DNA from: PALSA-607 sp963737705
GTDB lineage: Bacteria; Actinomycetota; Actinomycetes; Acidothermales; Acidothermaceae
Length of the DNA stretch: 64,000 nucleotides
Assembly (NCBI GenBank): GCA_963737705.1
Contig: CAVTTP010000004.1
Span: 558,001-622,000 of the forward strand
Direction: 5' to 3'
Under the pieces are notes generated by a model. The model ran no database searches. It had not been told where the DNA came from and saw only the letters and a list, made by a program, of their open reading frames with translations. Numbering within the stretch: position 1 is the stretch's first letter; each line of letters begins with the position of its first letter. The position numbers and the translations under genes are program-made. Shown here one piece after another: positions 36,416 through 46,003 of the stretch.

Positions 36416-38145
36416 TCCGCACCCGCGAGGCCGGCACTCTGCGCCGATCAGACGCCGGCACGACGGTGACGCTGGCCGGGTGGGTCGCTCGGCGTCGCGA
36501 CCTCGGAGGCGTGGCGTTCGTCGACCTGCGCGACGCGTCGGGTATCGCGCAGGTGGTGTTCCGCGAGGGTGCCGTGGCGCAAGCGGCAGACCGGTTACGT
36601 GCGGAGTTCTGTGTGCGGGTCGTCGGCGAGGTGCGCCAAAGGCCGGCCGGTAACGACAACTCCGAACTTGCGACGGGTGAGATCGAGGTCGTGGCCACCG
36701 AGCTCGAAATCCTCTCGGAGGCTGCACCGCTGCCGTTCCCGATCGCCGGCAACGCCGACATCAACGAAGAGGCGCGGCTGAAGTACCGCTACCTCGACCT
36801 GCGCCGCGAGGGTCCTGCCGCAGCGCTTCGGGTGCGTTCTGAGGCAAACCGGGTCGCCCGCGACGTGATGGCCAAGCATCGGTTCGTCGAGGTTGAGACG
36901 CCGAACCTGACGCGGTCGACACCGGAAGGTGCGCGTGACTTCCTGGTGCCGGTGCGGCTTCAGCCTGGTCATTGGTACGCGCTTCCGCAGTCACCGCAAC
37001 TCTTCAAGCAGCTGCTGATGGTGGCTGGCATGGAGCGTTACTTCCAGATCGCCCGCTGTTTTCGTGACGAGGACTTCCGTGCTGACCGCCAGCCAGAGTT
37101 CACCCAACTCGACATCGAGATGAGCTTCATCGACCAAGACGACATCATCGCCTTGGGCGAAGACATCGTGGCGGCACTGTGGCGCGAGATCCTCTCCTAC
37201 GAGATACCGCTGCCGATCGCCCGCATGACGTACGCCGACGCGATGAGCCGCTACGGCTCCGACAAGCCCGACCTGCGGTTCGAGAACGAACTCGTCGATT
37301 GCACGGCCTTCTTTGCCTCGACACCGTTTCGGGTTTTCCAGGCGCCGTACGTCGGCGCGGTGGTCATGCCAGGTGGCGCGTCGCAGACGCGCAAAGAACT
37401 CGATGGCTGGACCGACTGGGCGAAATCACGCGGCGCCAAGGGCTTGGCCTACGTGCTCGTGGGTGCCGACGGCGAGCTGGGCGGCCCCGTCGCCAAGAAC
37501 CTGTCGGACGCCGAACTCGCCGGCCTCGCGGGCCATGTCAGCGCCGCTGCGGGCGATGCAATCTTCTTCGCGGCGGGGGAGCGCACGGCACAACTTGAGC
37601 TACTCGGAGCGGCCCGTCTTGAGATCGGCCGCCGCTGCGGGCTGATCGATGAGGCGCTCTGGAAGTTCCTGTGGGTCGTCGACGCACCGATGTTCGAGCC
37701 GACCGCCGACGGGGGCTGGACCGCCGTCCATCATCCGTTTACCTCACCGAAGCCCGAGTACGCCGACACCTTCCAGGACGTGCCGGGGGAGGCGCTCGCC
37801 TACGCCTACGACATCGTCGTGAACGGCAGTGAGATCGGCGGCGGCTCGATCCGTATCCATCGCGGCGAGATGCAGCAACGGGTGTTCGACGTGATCGGTC
37901 TGACGAAGGACGAAGCCGAGTCGAAGTTCGGCTTCCTGCTCGAGGCGTTCACGTTCGGTCCACCGCCGCATGGTGGTATCGCGCTCGGCTGGGACCGCGT
38001 GCTCACGATGCTCACCGGAACCGAGTCGATCCGCGAGGTGATCGCGTTTCCGAAAACGGCGTCCGGCGGCGACCCGCTTACCGGCGCGCCGACGACCATC
38101 ACCGCGCAGCAGCGCAAAGAGGCTGGCATTGACGCTGTTCGATGA
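36412..38145 (+). CDS. aspS: Aspartate--tRNA(Asp/Asn) ligase
   Basis: 577 residues. The N-terminal OB-fold anticodon domain (TVTLAGWVARRRDLGGVAFVDLRD) precedes a class II core with YFQIARCFRDEDFRADRQPEFTQLD, a GAD insertion domain, and ALGWDRVLTMLTG near the C-terminus. It charges tRNA-Asp, and in many actinobacteria also tRNA-Asn; which applies depends on gatCAB elsewhere. GTG 36412 overlaps the hisS stop. The hisS-aspS-rarA order is typical. Confidence 0.96.
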   Translation: MIRTREAGTLRRSDAGTTVTLAGWVARRRDLGGVAFVDLRDASGIAQVVFREGAVAQAADRLRAEFCVRVVGEVRQRPAGNDNSELATGEIEVVATELEILSEAAPLPFPIAGNADINEEARLKYRYLDLRREGPAAALRVRSEANRVARDVMAKHRFVEVETPNLTRSTPEGARDFLVPVRLQPGHWYALPQSPQLFKQLLMVAGMERYFQIARCFRDEDFRADRQPEFTQLDIEMSFIDQDDIIALGEDIVAALWREILSYEIPLPIARMTYADAMSRYGSDKPDLRFENELVDCTAFFASTPFRVFQAPYVGAVVMPGGASQTRKELDGWTDWAKSRGAKGLAYVLVGADGELGGPVAKNLSDAELAGLAGHVSAAAGDAIFFAAGERTAQLELLGAARLEIGRRCGLIDEALWKFLWVVDAPMFEPTADGGWTAVHHPFTSPKPEYADTFQDVPGEALAYAYDIVVNGSEIGGGSIRIHRGEMQQRVFDVIGLTKDEAESKFGFLLEAFTFGPPPHGGIALGWDRVLTMLTGTESIREVIAFPKTASGGDPLTGAPTTITAQQRKEAGIDAVR

Positions 38146-39463
38146 TGCGACTGCGGCCGCGCAGCGGGCGGTGGCGCCCCTCGCCGTCCGGATGCGACCG
38201 CGCACGCTCGACGAGGTGGTTGGCCAGCAACACCTTCGCGCACCCGGCACGCCGCTTGCGCGGATGGTCGCGAATCCCGAATCCAGCGGGAGCTCAGTGT
38301 TCTTGTGGGGCCCGCCCGGCACCGGGAAGACGACACTCGCGCACGTCGTCAGCCAGGCGACGTCCAGCCGTTTCGTTGAACTCTCTGCTGTCAACGCGGG
38401 AGTCAAGGACGTCCGCGAAGCCATCGACGACGCCCGCCGCGAACTCGGTATGTCAGGCCGCCAGACGGTGCTGTTCATCGACGAGGTGCACCGATTTTCG
38501 AAGACGCAGCAGGACGCGTTGCTGCCCGCCGTCGAGAACCGGCTCGTCACGCTGATCGCCGCGACGACCGAGAACCCGTTCTTCTCCGTCATCTCCCCGC
38601 TGTTGTCGCGTTCGTTGCTACTGACACTGCAGCCGCTCACCGACGACGACATCCGCGAGGTTGTCGACCGTGCACTTGCCGACGAGCGTGGGTTGCGCGG
38701 CAAGTACACGCTGGACGACGACGCAGCGGGGCAGCTGATCCGCATGGCGGGGGGTGATGCGAGGCGGGCGCTCACGTATCTCGAAGCCGCAGCCGACGGG
38801 GCGGCCGCCGACCACGCGATCACGATCGACGTACTCGCCACGGCGGTCGACCGAGCGGCGGTGCGCTATGACCGCGACGGTGATCAGCACTACGACGTCG
38901 CGAGTGCCTTCATCAAGTCGATTCGCGGCAGCGACGTCGACGCGGGGCTGCACTACCTGGCCCGCATGATCGAGGCCGGCGAGGACCCGCGCTTCATCGC
39001 CCGGCGGTTGGTGATCCTCGCCAGCGAAGACATCGGCCTCGCCGACCCGACCGCGCTGACAACGGCTGTAGCGGCGCATCAGGCGGTCGCCTTCATCGGT
39101 TTCCCCGAAGCCAGCTTGACCCTCGCGCAAGCCGTCATCGCGCTGGCCACCGCACCGAAGTCCAACGCCGTGACGACGGCGATCTCGGCCGCGATCGCCG
39201 ACGTTCGCCAAGGCCTGGTCGGCTCGGTGCCGTCGCATCTGCGCGATTCGCACTATCCGGGCGCCGTGAAGCTCAAGCACGGCACGGGTTACCTCTATCC
39301 CCACGACGACGCCGCCGGCGTGGTCGCTCAGCGCTATGCGCCCGACTCGGTCGCCCACCGCGAGTACTACCAGCCGACGCATCGCGGGGCCGAGCGGTTG
39401 ACGGCGGATCGGCTGGCCCGGATCCGGGCAGCGTTGCGCGGCGAGGAACCACCCGCGGAGTGA
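38129..39463 (+). CDS. rarA: Replication-associated recombination protein A (RarA/MgsA) ATPase
   Basis: 444 residues, AAA+ clamp-loader-like ATPase acting at stalled replication forks. RMRPRTLDEVVGQQHL is the family start, Walker A is WGPPGTGKTT, Walker B VLFIDEVHRFSK, sensor I AATTENPFFSV. The C-terminal part with ASEDIGLADP and HYPGAVKLKHGTGYLYPHD is the tetramerisation region. The TTG start at 38129 lies 17 bases inside aspS, so the two are coupled. Confidence 0.95.
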   Translation: MTLFDDATAAAQRAVAPLAVRMRPRTLDEVVGQQHLRAPGTPLARMVANPESSGSSVFLWGPPGTGKTTLAHVVSQATSSRFVELSAVNAGVKDVREAIDDARRELGMSGRQTVLFIDEVHRFSKTQQDALLPAVENRLVTLIAATTENPFFSVISPLLSRSLLLTLQPLTDDDIREVVDRALADERGLRGKYTLDDDAAGQLIRMAGGDARRALTYLEAAADGAAADHAITIDVLATAVDRAAVRYDRDGDQHYDVASAFIKSIRGSDVDAGLHYLARMIEAGEDPRFIARRLVILASEDIGLADPTALTTAVAAHQAVAFIGFPEASLTLAQAVIALATAPKSNAVTTAISAAIADVRQGLVGSVPSHLRDSHYPGAVKLKHGTGYLYPHDDAAGVVAQRYAPDSVAHREYYQPTHRGAERLTADRLARIRAALRGEEPPAE

Positions 39464-39507
39464 TCAGGAGTCGTCAGGTCATCCTCAGGCGGGTCGATGG
39501 GGAGCTC

Positions 39508-39813
39508 ATGACGTCTCACTGGCGCACCTCACGCTTCGCGCCGGGTGAACTGACGTTCGGGGCAGTCGGACGCGTTGTGGCGACGATCCTCTTCCTGTCG
39601 CCGGTGTTTTTCGCGCTCGACCTCGCAGGGGTGTTCGGGATTTTCTTCGCGCTCCCATACCTGACGATGGTCGTGCCACAGGGCCTGCGCTGGCTGTGGC
39701 AACCTGCGCCGGTCGAGCTCGTCGTTGACCTGTTGCCACCAGCGACTCCCGTGGCGGATCCGCTGCCCGCCGGGACTGGCATCGCTGGTCGTCAGGCGCC
39801 AACCCGCTGGTAG
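39508..39813 (+). CDS. Small membrane protein of unknown function
   Basis: About 101 residues from ATG 39508, which has GGGGAG just upstream; GTG 39460, overlapping the rarA stop, would add 16 residues. Hydrophobic segments lie at about 17-52 (VGRVVATILFLSPVFFALDLAGVFGIFFALPYL), likely one or two helices. The remainder is Pro-rich. Not recognised. It sits between rarA and the DUF948 gene on the same strand. Confidence 0.6.
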   Translation: MTSHWRTSRFAPGELTFGAVGRVVATILFLSPVFFALDLAGVFGIFFALPYLTMVVPQGLRWLWQPAPVELVVDLLPPATPVADPLPAGTGIAGRQAPTRW

Positions 39814-39890
39814 CGCTCCTGACCCGATATCCTCCGACCTTGTTGCCTAGATCCGCTTAACGCGGCCCGGACGGAAGGTGTGAGCACCAC

Positions 39891-40361
39891 ATGTCAGTGG
39901 GAGACGTCGCAGGTCTCATCGCCGCCATCGCCTTCGTCCTGCTCGTCGGACTGCTCGCGGTGCCGCTGCTGAAGCTGGGCAAGGTGCTCGATGAGGCTCG
40001 CCGACTAGTCGGTTCGGTGACCGACGAGACGGTGCCGCTCATTAACGAGGTGACGACGACCGTCGGATTGACCAATCATCAACTCGAGCGCGTCGACACG
40101 ATCACTGCGGGCGTGCAGCAGGTCACCACGAACGTGTCGGCCCTGACCTCATTGTTCGCAGCGACGCTCGGCAGCCCAGTGGTCAAGGTGGCGGCGTTCA
40201 CTTACGGGGTGCGCCGTGCCATGAGCGAGCGCCGCCACGATGACGTCGAGAAGCGGGTAAAGAGCGAGATGAAGGCCGAAAAGCAGGGCGGACGCCGGGG
40301 GGCTGGCAAGTCGTCGACCGCTGCGGGCAAAACCGACGCGAGCAAGGACTCCGCCGCATGA
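39891..40361 (+). CDS. DUF948 domain-containing membrane protein
   Basis: 156 residues. One N-terminal membrane helix (about 7-28) and then a helical region with EARRLVGSVTDETVPLINEVTTTV and TNHQLERVDTITAGVQQVTTNVSALTSL, characteristic of DUF948. The C-terminus is Lys-rich and charged. Homologues regularly precede alaS in actinobacteria, and the function is unknown. GGAAGGTGTGAG lies upstream of the ATG. Its stop overlaps the next gene by 4 bases. Confidence 0.85.
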   Translation: MSVGDVAGLIAAIAFVLLVGLLAVPLLKLGKVLDEARRLVGSVTDETVPLINEVTTTVGLTNHQLERVDTITAGVQQVTTNVSALTSLFAATLGSPVVKVAAFTYGVRRAMSERRHDDVEKRVKSEMKAEKQGGRRGAGKSSTAAGKTDASKDSAA

Positions 40362-40657
40362 AGCGACTCTTCTACCTAGCGGTGGGCGCCGGTGTCGGCG
40401 TTGCCGCCGTCAGGCGGGCGAAGCGGGCCGCGCGCAAGCTCACGCCTGCGGGCCTGGCTGACTCTGCGGGCGGCGCCGTTAGCGGCCTGCGGGGATCGAT
40501 CCGCGGCTTCGTCGACGATGTGCGCATCGGCATGGTGGAGCGCGAGGCGCAGCTACATGAGGCGCTCGCCGGCGAAGCGCCACCGCCGTTCAAACGCGCC
40601 ACTGAGCGTTCCGCGCCGAACCCCGAACGCTCCTCCAACGGCAGGTCGGCGTCCTAG
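40358..40657 (+). CDS. DUF6167-like small protein
   Basis: 99 residues beginning MKRLFYLAVGAGVGVAAVRRAKRAARKLTP, a short hydrophobic stretch followed by a strongly basic helix, then GLRGSIRGFVDDVRIGMVEREAQLHEAL. This small family lies between DUF948 and alaS in many actinobacteria. Function unknown. It overlaps the DUF948 gene and ends immediately before the alaS ATG. Confidence 0.8.
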   Translation: MKRLFYLAVGAGVGVAAVRRAKRAARKLTPAGLADSAGGAVSGLRGSIRGFVDDVRIGMVEREAQLHEALAGEAPPPFKRATERSAPNPERSSNGRSAS

Positions 40658-43345
40658 ATGGAGTCAGCGGAGATCCGCCGTCGATGGCTCGAGTTCTTCG
40701 AGCAGCGCGGCCACACCGTGGTGCCGTCTGCGTCGCTGTTGGCCGACGACCCCGAGTTGTTGTTCGTCGTCGCCGGTATGCAGCCGTTCAAGCCGTACTT
40801 TCGAGGCGACCTTGCCGCGCCATGGCCGCGCGCGACCAGCATCCAGAAGGTGGTTCGCACCCCAGACATCGATGAGGTCGGCAAGACCACCAGGCACGCG
40901 ACGTTTTTCCAGATGTGCGGCAACTTCTCGTTCGGCGACTACTTCAAAGAGCTCGCGATCCCGCTCGCGTGGGAGTTACTGACCAGTTCACTGGACGACG
41001 GCGGCTACGGATTCAATCCAGAACTGCTGTGGGTAACGGTTTTCCAGGACGACGACGAGGCAGCCGCGATCTGGCGCGATGTGGTCGGCGTCCCGGCAGA
41101 GCGCATCCAACGGCGCGGCATGGCCGACAACTTCTGGTCGATGGGGGTGCCGGGGCCGTGCGGGCCGTGCAGCGAGATCTACTACGACCGCGGTCCGGAG
41201 TTCGGCGCCGGCGGCGGCCCAATCGCGAATGAAGAGCGCTACCTCGAGGTGTGGAACCTCGTGTTCATGCAGTTCGAGCGCGGCGCGGGCGGTACGAAGG
41301 ACAGCTTCCCGATCCTCGGCGAGTTACCGGCGAAGAACATCGACACCGGCATGGGCCTTGAGCGCATGGCGGCGATCCTGCAGGGGGTCGACAACCTGTA
41401 CGAGATCGACAGCACGCGTCCGATCCTCGACCGTGCCGCAGAACTGACGGGGCAGCGTTACGGCGCCGACGCCGAGCACGACGTCCGGCTAAGAGTTGTC
41501 GCCGATCACTCGCGGGCCGCCACCATGATGATCGGCGACGGAGTCACGCCGTCGAATGAGGGCGCGGGTTACGTGCTGCGGCGGATCTTGCGACGGATCG
41601 TGCGCAACATGAGGCTGCTTGGGGCGCACGGTCCGACACTGCACGAACTCGTCGCGACGACGATCGAGGTCATGGCGCCGCAGTATCCCGAGCTTGCCCG
41701 CGACGCCGCGCGCATTCATGCGGTGGCCGATGGCGAGGAGACGTCCTTTTTCTCGACGCTGCAAGCTGGAACCACCCGTTTCGAGACTGCCGCCCGCGAG
41801 GCAGCGACCGCAGGGCCAAGCGGTGCCGTGTTGTCGGGCGACCAGGCATTCGCGCTCCATGACACGTACGGCTTCCCCATCGATTTGACCCTCGAGATGG
41901 CTGCCGAACAGGGTCTGAAGGTCGACGAGGACGGTTTCCGCCGGCTGATGGACGAGCAGCGGCAGCGCGCGAAGGCCGACTCGAAGCGAAAGAAGACAGG
42001 TGCGGTCGACGTCTCGGCCTACCGAGCGGTACTCGACGACCTGGGCGAGCCGGTGTTGTTCACCGGGTACCACGAGGTCAGTGGCGATGCGACCGTGCGT
42101 GGGTTGCTCGTCGACGGGTCGCCGGTCGACGCGGCGCAGGCCGGCCAGCAAGTCGAGCTGGTGCTCAATCGCACGCCGTTCTACGCCGAGGGCGGCGGGC
42201 AGCTCGCCGACGCCGGCGTCATTACGTTGGCGAACGGCGCCGTAGTCGAGGTCGACGACGTCCAGCAGCCGCTGCCGGGCTTGATCGTGCATCGCGCGCG
42301 GGTCTTGTCGGGCGAAGCCGTCGTTGGCGACACCGGATTTGCCGAGATCGATCTTGAGCGTCGGCGGGCCATTTCACGCGCGCACACCGCGACCCACATG
42401 GTGCACAAGGCGTTTCGCGAGGCGCTCGGCGAGTCGGCAACCCAGGCGGGCTCAGAAAACGCCCCTGGTCGATTCCGATTCGACTTCGCCAACCCGGCTG
42501 CCGTCGCGGCCTCGGTGCTGGCCGATGTCGAGGCCCGAGTCAACGGCGTGCTTGTCGACGACCTGGCGGTGACAGCTGAGGTGATGAGCCAGGCCGACGC
42601 CGTCGCGTCGGGGGCGATGGCCTTGTTCGGAGAGAAGTACGGCGACCGCGTTCGGGTGGTCTCCGTCGGGGATTGGGCGCGCGAACTTTGTGGCGGCACG
42701 CACGTCGACCGCACCGGGCACCTCGGCGTGATCAAGGTGCTCGGCGAGTCGTCGATCGGTGCCGGCACCCGCCGCGTCGAGGCTCTCGTGGGCACTGACG
42801 CGTACCGGTTCCTTGCCCGCGAGGCGCTGCTTGTCTCCCAGTTGGCCGAGCAGCTGAAGGCACCGCGCGAAGAGCTGCCCGACCGCATCGAGGGCCTGGT
42901 CGCCCGGCTGCGCGAGGCCGAGAAGGAGCTCGAGAAGCTGCGCGGTGACCAAGTGCTCGCGGCCGCAGCTGGCCTGGCGGCAGCCGCCGTCGACGCCGGC
43001 GGCGTGGCGGTGGTGGTCCGCCGCATCGCCGACGGGACCGACGCGGGTGACCTGCGAAAGCTCGCCATCGACGTGCGCGACCGCCTGGTTTCGGAAGGCG
43101 GTGCGGTAGCAGTGACGCTTGCCGTCACCGGCGGCCGGCCGGTCGTTGCCGCGGCGGTTGACAAGCGTGCGCAGGACCGTGGGCTGAAGGCGGGGGAGCT
43201 GGTCGGTATCGCTGCGAAGGCCCTCGGCGGCGGCGGCGGCGGTCGCGACGACGTCGCGCAAGGCGGTGGCTCGCGCGCTGACGCGGTCGACGACGCGATC
43301 GCCGCGGTGCTGGGCACGATTCAGCAGCGCGTCTCGAGCGCGTGA
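40658..43345 (+). CDS. alaS: Alanine--tRNA ligase
   Basis: 895 residues. The class II catalytic domain starts with EIRRRWLEFFEQRGHTVVPSASLLADDPELLF. The editing domain has the zinc ligands of SRAHTATHMVHKAF (HxxxH) and CGGTHVDRTGHLG. The C-terminal C-Ala region ends with a Gly-rich segment. Length is normal for the family. It is directly followed by ruvX (GTGA overlap) and mltG, the usual actinobacterial order. Confidence 0.97.
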   Translation: MESAEIRRRWLEFFEQRGHTVVPSASLLADDPELLFVVAGMQPFKPYFRGDLAAPWPRATSIQKVVRTPDIDEVGKTTRHATFFQMCGNFSFGDYFKELAIPLAWELLTSSLDDGGYGFNPELLWVTVFQDDDEAAAIWRDVVGVPAERIQRRGMADNFWSMGVPGPCGPCSEIYYDRGPEFGAGGGPIANEERYLEVWNLVFMQFERGAGGTKDSFPILGELPAKNIDTGMGLERMAAILQGVDNLYEIDSTRPILDRAAELTGQRYGADAEHDVRLRVVADHSRAATMMIGDGVTPSNEGAGYVLRRILRRIVRNMRLLGAHGPTLHELVATTIEVMAPQYPELARDAARIHAVADGEETSFFSTLQAGTTRFETAAREAATAGPSGAVLSGDQAFALHDTYGFPIDLTLEMAAEQGLKVDEDGFRRLMDEQRQRAKADSKRKKTGAVDVSAYRAVLDDLGEPVLFTGYHEVSGDATVRGLLVDGSPVDAAQAGQQVELVLNRTPFYAEGGGQLADAGVITLANGAVVEVDDVQQPLPGLIVHRARVLSGEAVVGDTGFAEIDLERRRAISRAHTATHMVHKAFREALGESATQAGSENAPGRFRFDFANPAAVAASVLADVEARVNGVLVDDLAVTAEVMSQADAVASGAMALFGEKYGDRVRVVSVGDWARELCGGTHVDRTGHLGVIKVLGESSIGAGTRRVEALVGTDAYRFLAREALLVSQLAEQLKAPREELPDRIEGLVARLREAEKELEKLRGDQVLAAAAGLAAAAVDAGGVAVVVRRIADGTDAGDLRKLAIDVRDRLVSEGGAVAVTLAVTGGRPVVAAAVDKRAQDRGLKAGELVGIAAKALGGGGGGRDDVAQGGGSRADAVDDAIAAVLGTIQQRVSSA

Positions 43346-43860
43346 GCGAGCCGGTCGCCGTCATGACCGGCGCCGACATCGGCGGGTTTCGGCTAGGAGT
43401 TCGGCTCGGGATCGACGTGGGCAGTGTCCGAGTCGGAGTGGCGGCAAGTGATCCAGGCGCGGTCCTCGCTGCGCCGGTCGAAACCGTGCGGCGCGCCGAC
43501 GACCGGGCTGTCAGGCGCGACGATCTGCGCCGGATCGCGGCGCTGGTGGTCGAGCGTGGCGCGATCGAGGTCGTGGTCGGGCTGCCGCTGTCGCTGAACG
43601 GCACCCGCGGGTCTGCGGCGCAGGCGGCTCTGGCCTACGCCCAGGCGATCGCTGCCGTGGTGGCACCGGTGCCGGTCAGGGTCGTTGACGAGCGGTTCTC
43701 GACCGTCACCGCGCACGGGCAACTCGGTTCGGTCGGCGTCCGCTCGCGAGCGCGTCGCGCGGTCGTCGATCAAGCTGCAGCTGTGATTATCTTGCAGAGT
43801 GCTCTTGACGCCGAGCGAACGTCGGGCCGGGCACCAGGGGAACTGGTGACGGCACCGTGA
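43342..43860 (+). CDS. ruvX: Holliday junction resolvase-like RuvX (YqgF)
   Basis: 172 residues, RNase H-like fold. LGIDVGSVRVGVAASDPG carries the first catalytic Asp, VEVVVGLPLSLNG the second strand, and VRVVDERFSTVTAHG the conserved DERFST motif. Members act in rRNA 5' processing and possibly junction resolution. GTG 43342 overlaps the alaS stop; an internal ATG at 43363 is another possible start. It overlaps mltG downstream. Confidence 0.92.
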   Translation: MSEPVAVMTGADIGGFRLGVRLGIDVGSVRVGVAASDPGAVLAAPVETVRRADDRAVRRDDLRRIAALVVERGAIEVVVGLPLSLNGTRGSAAQAALAYAQAIAAVVAPVPVRVVDERFSTVTAHGQLGSVGVRSRARRAVVDQAAAVIILQSALDAERTSGRAPGELVTAP

Positions 43861-45011
43861 CTTCGCAGATGGACCCGTTTGACCTCGGCTTGCGCCACGG
43901 CGAGCCGAAGCCGGCGCTGTATCGCAGGCTCCTTCAAGTGCCGTTCGCGATCATTGCGTCCGGCTTGGTGGTCATCGCGATCATCGTCGGGGCGGTCAAC
44001 GTGACGGGCAAGGTCTTCCACCCGCAGGCATCCAACGACTACACCGGCGACGGGTACGGGTCAGTCCAGGTGTCCGTCCACCCAGGTCAGGCGCTCGCGG
44101 CCATCGGCGAAACCCTCGTCCAGGCCGGCGTCGTCAAGAGCGTGACTGCCTTCAGCGACGCGACGACCGACAACGAAGCGGCGCGCTCGATCCAGCCGGG
44201 CACCTATCAGCTTCGCCTGCAGATGTCGGCGGCGAGCGCGGTCGCGTTGATGGTGTCGCCCGATTCGCTCGTCGGCGGCAGGGTGACCATCCCTGAAGGT
44301 CTGCGTATCAGCCGGGTCGAGGCGCTGGTCACCCAAAGCGACGCGACGATCAAGGTTGCCGACATCCAGGCCGCCCTGGCTCGGCCAACCGACTTCGGCC
44401 TGCCTGCCTACGCGAACGGCCAGCCGGAGGGGTTCTTGTACCCAGCGACCTACAACGTTGACAACACGACGACAGCGACAGATCTGCTTATCCAGATGGT
44501 CGGCCGCTTCAACCAGGTCGCTACCTCGATCAACCTTGCTCAAGGCGCCGCCGCGCTGAAGCTGACGCCGTACCAGGTCGTGATCATCGCGAGCCTGATC
44601 GAGGCGGAGGTAAAACGCCCGCAGGACTACCCGCAAGTCGCCGAGGTCATCCTCAACCGAATGCACAAGGGGATGCCCCTCGAGCTCGACTCGACCGTGA
44701 ACTACGCGCTCGGCACCTCGAAGCCGTTCCTCAGCCCGACCGACCTCAAGACGCCCTCGCCGTTCAACACCTACCTGAACAAGGGTCTGCCGCCGACGCC
44801 GATCGACTCTCCAGGTCAAGATGCGCTGCTCGCGGCGCTGAATCCCGCCCAGGGCAACTACATCTACTTCGTGACGACCGACCCGACGACGGGTGACACG
44901 ACCTTCACCGCGTCGTTGACCGAGGCGAATGCGCTGCGGGTGCTCGCGCAGAAGAATGCTGCGGCCATCGCGGCTGGATCTGCGCCTGCGTCGGCTCCGG
45001 CCTCGCCGTAA
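43857..45011 (+). CDS. mltG: Endolytic murein transglycosylase MltG (YceG-like)
   Basis: 384 residues with one membrane helix near residues 30-50 (FAIIASGLVVIAIIVGAV) and an extracytoplasmic YceG domain. The catalytic Glu is in VVIIASLIEAEVKRPQDYPQVAEV, followed by NRMHKGMPLELDSTVNYALG and the NTYLNKGLPPTPIDSPG segment. It cleaves nascent glycan strands and is thought to set their length. The protein lacks the long N-terminal cytoplasmic region seen in some actinobacterial forms. The stop is followed by aroE. Confidence 0.93.
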   Translation: MTSQMDPFDLGLRHGEPKPALYRRLLQVPFAIIASGLVVIAIIVGAVNVTGKVFHPQASNDYTGDGYGSVQVSVHPGQALAAIGETLVQAGVVKSVTAFSDATTDNEAARSIQPGTYQLRLQMSAASAVALMVSPDSLVGGRVTIPEGLRISRVEALVTQSDATIKVADIQAALARPTDFGLPAYANGQPEGFLYPATYNVDNTTTATDLLIQMVGRFNQVATSINLAQGAAALKLTPYQVVIIASLIEAEVKRPQDYPQVAEVILNRMHKGMPLELDSTVNYALGTSKPFLSPTDLKTPSPFNTYLNKGLPPTPIDSPGQDALLAALNPAQGNYIYFVTTDPTTGDTTFTASLTEANALRVLAQKNAAAIAAGSAPASAPASP

Positions 45012-45084
45012 CCAAGTCTTCGTGCCCATGACCTTGTGCGCCCGACTGTGAGCCCGCAGAGCGCCGTCCGCGCGCCGCGCCGCT

Positions 45085-45916
45085 GTGCTCGGCTCGCCCA
45101 TCGCTCATTCGCTGTCGCCGGTGCTGCATGCTGCCGCCTACCAGGTCCTTGGGCTGCGCTGGAGCTACTCGGCGATCGAGTGCGACGAGGCGCAGCTGCC
45201 GGGTGTCTTGATGGGTCTTGACGAGAGTTTTGTCGGGCTCTCTCTCACGATGCCGCTGAAGCGGGCGATCCTGCCGTTGCTCGACGACGTCAGCGAGCTG
45301 GCCGTCGCGGTCGGGGCCGCGAACACCGTGGTGTTCGACGGGGTTGGGCCGTTCTTGCGGCGGCGCGGCGAGAACACCGATGTTCCGGGCATGGTGGCGG
45401 CCATCGCCGCCCGGCGCCCGGACGGCGTGCGCAACGCGGTCATCCTTGGCGCGGGCGGCACTGCGGCCGCCGCTTTGGCCGCGCTGCGCGAGCTGGGCGT
45501 CGGCCGCGTCGTCGTCGTCGTTCGAGACCACGCTCGCGCCGGTGAGCTCCTAGCCTGCGCAGACCGCCTCGGGGTTTCGCCCTCGCTCGTCGATTGGCCC
45601 GGCGAGGCGGCAAGGGGCGAGGCCGACATGATCATCTCGACGGTGCCTGCGGGGGCAACCGACCAGTTTGCGGCGCACTCGCCGGCCGCGCGAGGGCAAC
45701 TGCTCTTTGACGTCCTCTACGAGCCGTGGCCGACCTCGTTCGCGCCTGGCCTCGCTGGCGGCAGGAGCCGAGGTGATTGGCGGCCTCGAACTCCTGGTGC
45801 AGCAGGCCGCCCGCCAGGTTGAGCTCTGGACCGGTCGACCCGCCGCGATCGAGATTGTTGCGGCCATGCGAGGGGCAGGGGAAGCTGCGATGGCATCCCG
45901 GTCGGAGGGCTCCTGA
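45085..45916 (+). pseudogene. aroE: Shikimate dehydrogenase gene with C-terminal frameshift
   Basis: From GTG 45085 (VLGSPIAHSLSPVLHAAAYQ) through ENTDVPGM and VILGAGGTAAAALAAL to FDVLYEPWPTSFA the sequence is normal AroE, which reduces 3-dehydroshikimate. At about 45741-45746 (TTCGCGCCTGG) the frame is lost and the open frame continues as unrelated residues to 45822. The expected C-terminus LAAGAEVIGGLELLVQQA and following helix continue in the next frame to 45916. A 2-base loss in a GC run explains it. The usual few residues before VLGSPI also lie in another frame from GTG 45048, suggesting a second slip near 45080. With two GC-run slips and hisS nearby, sequence errors are the first suspect. 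Confidence 0.85.
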
Positions 45917-45963
45917 GGTTCAAGCCCACCCCCCGGACCGCCGATGGGTTACCGGAAGACCCG

Positions 45964-45969
45964 TACAAT
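45964..45969 (+). promoter_or_regulatory. Candidate -10 box upstream of the Roadblock gene
   Basis: TACAAT (45964-45969) lies 35 bases before ATG 46004, which has GAGAAGG as ribosome site. No good -35 box is seen 17 bases upstream. It is the best promoter candidate for the signalling front of the pilus locus, since the preceding gene is an unrelated metabolic one. Confidence 0.35.
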
Positions 45970-46003
45970 CCCGGGTCAGACGGGTCCTGAGAGAAGGTGC
46001 TCC

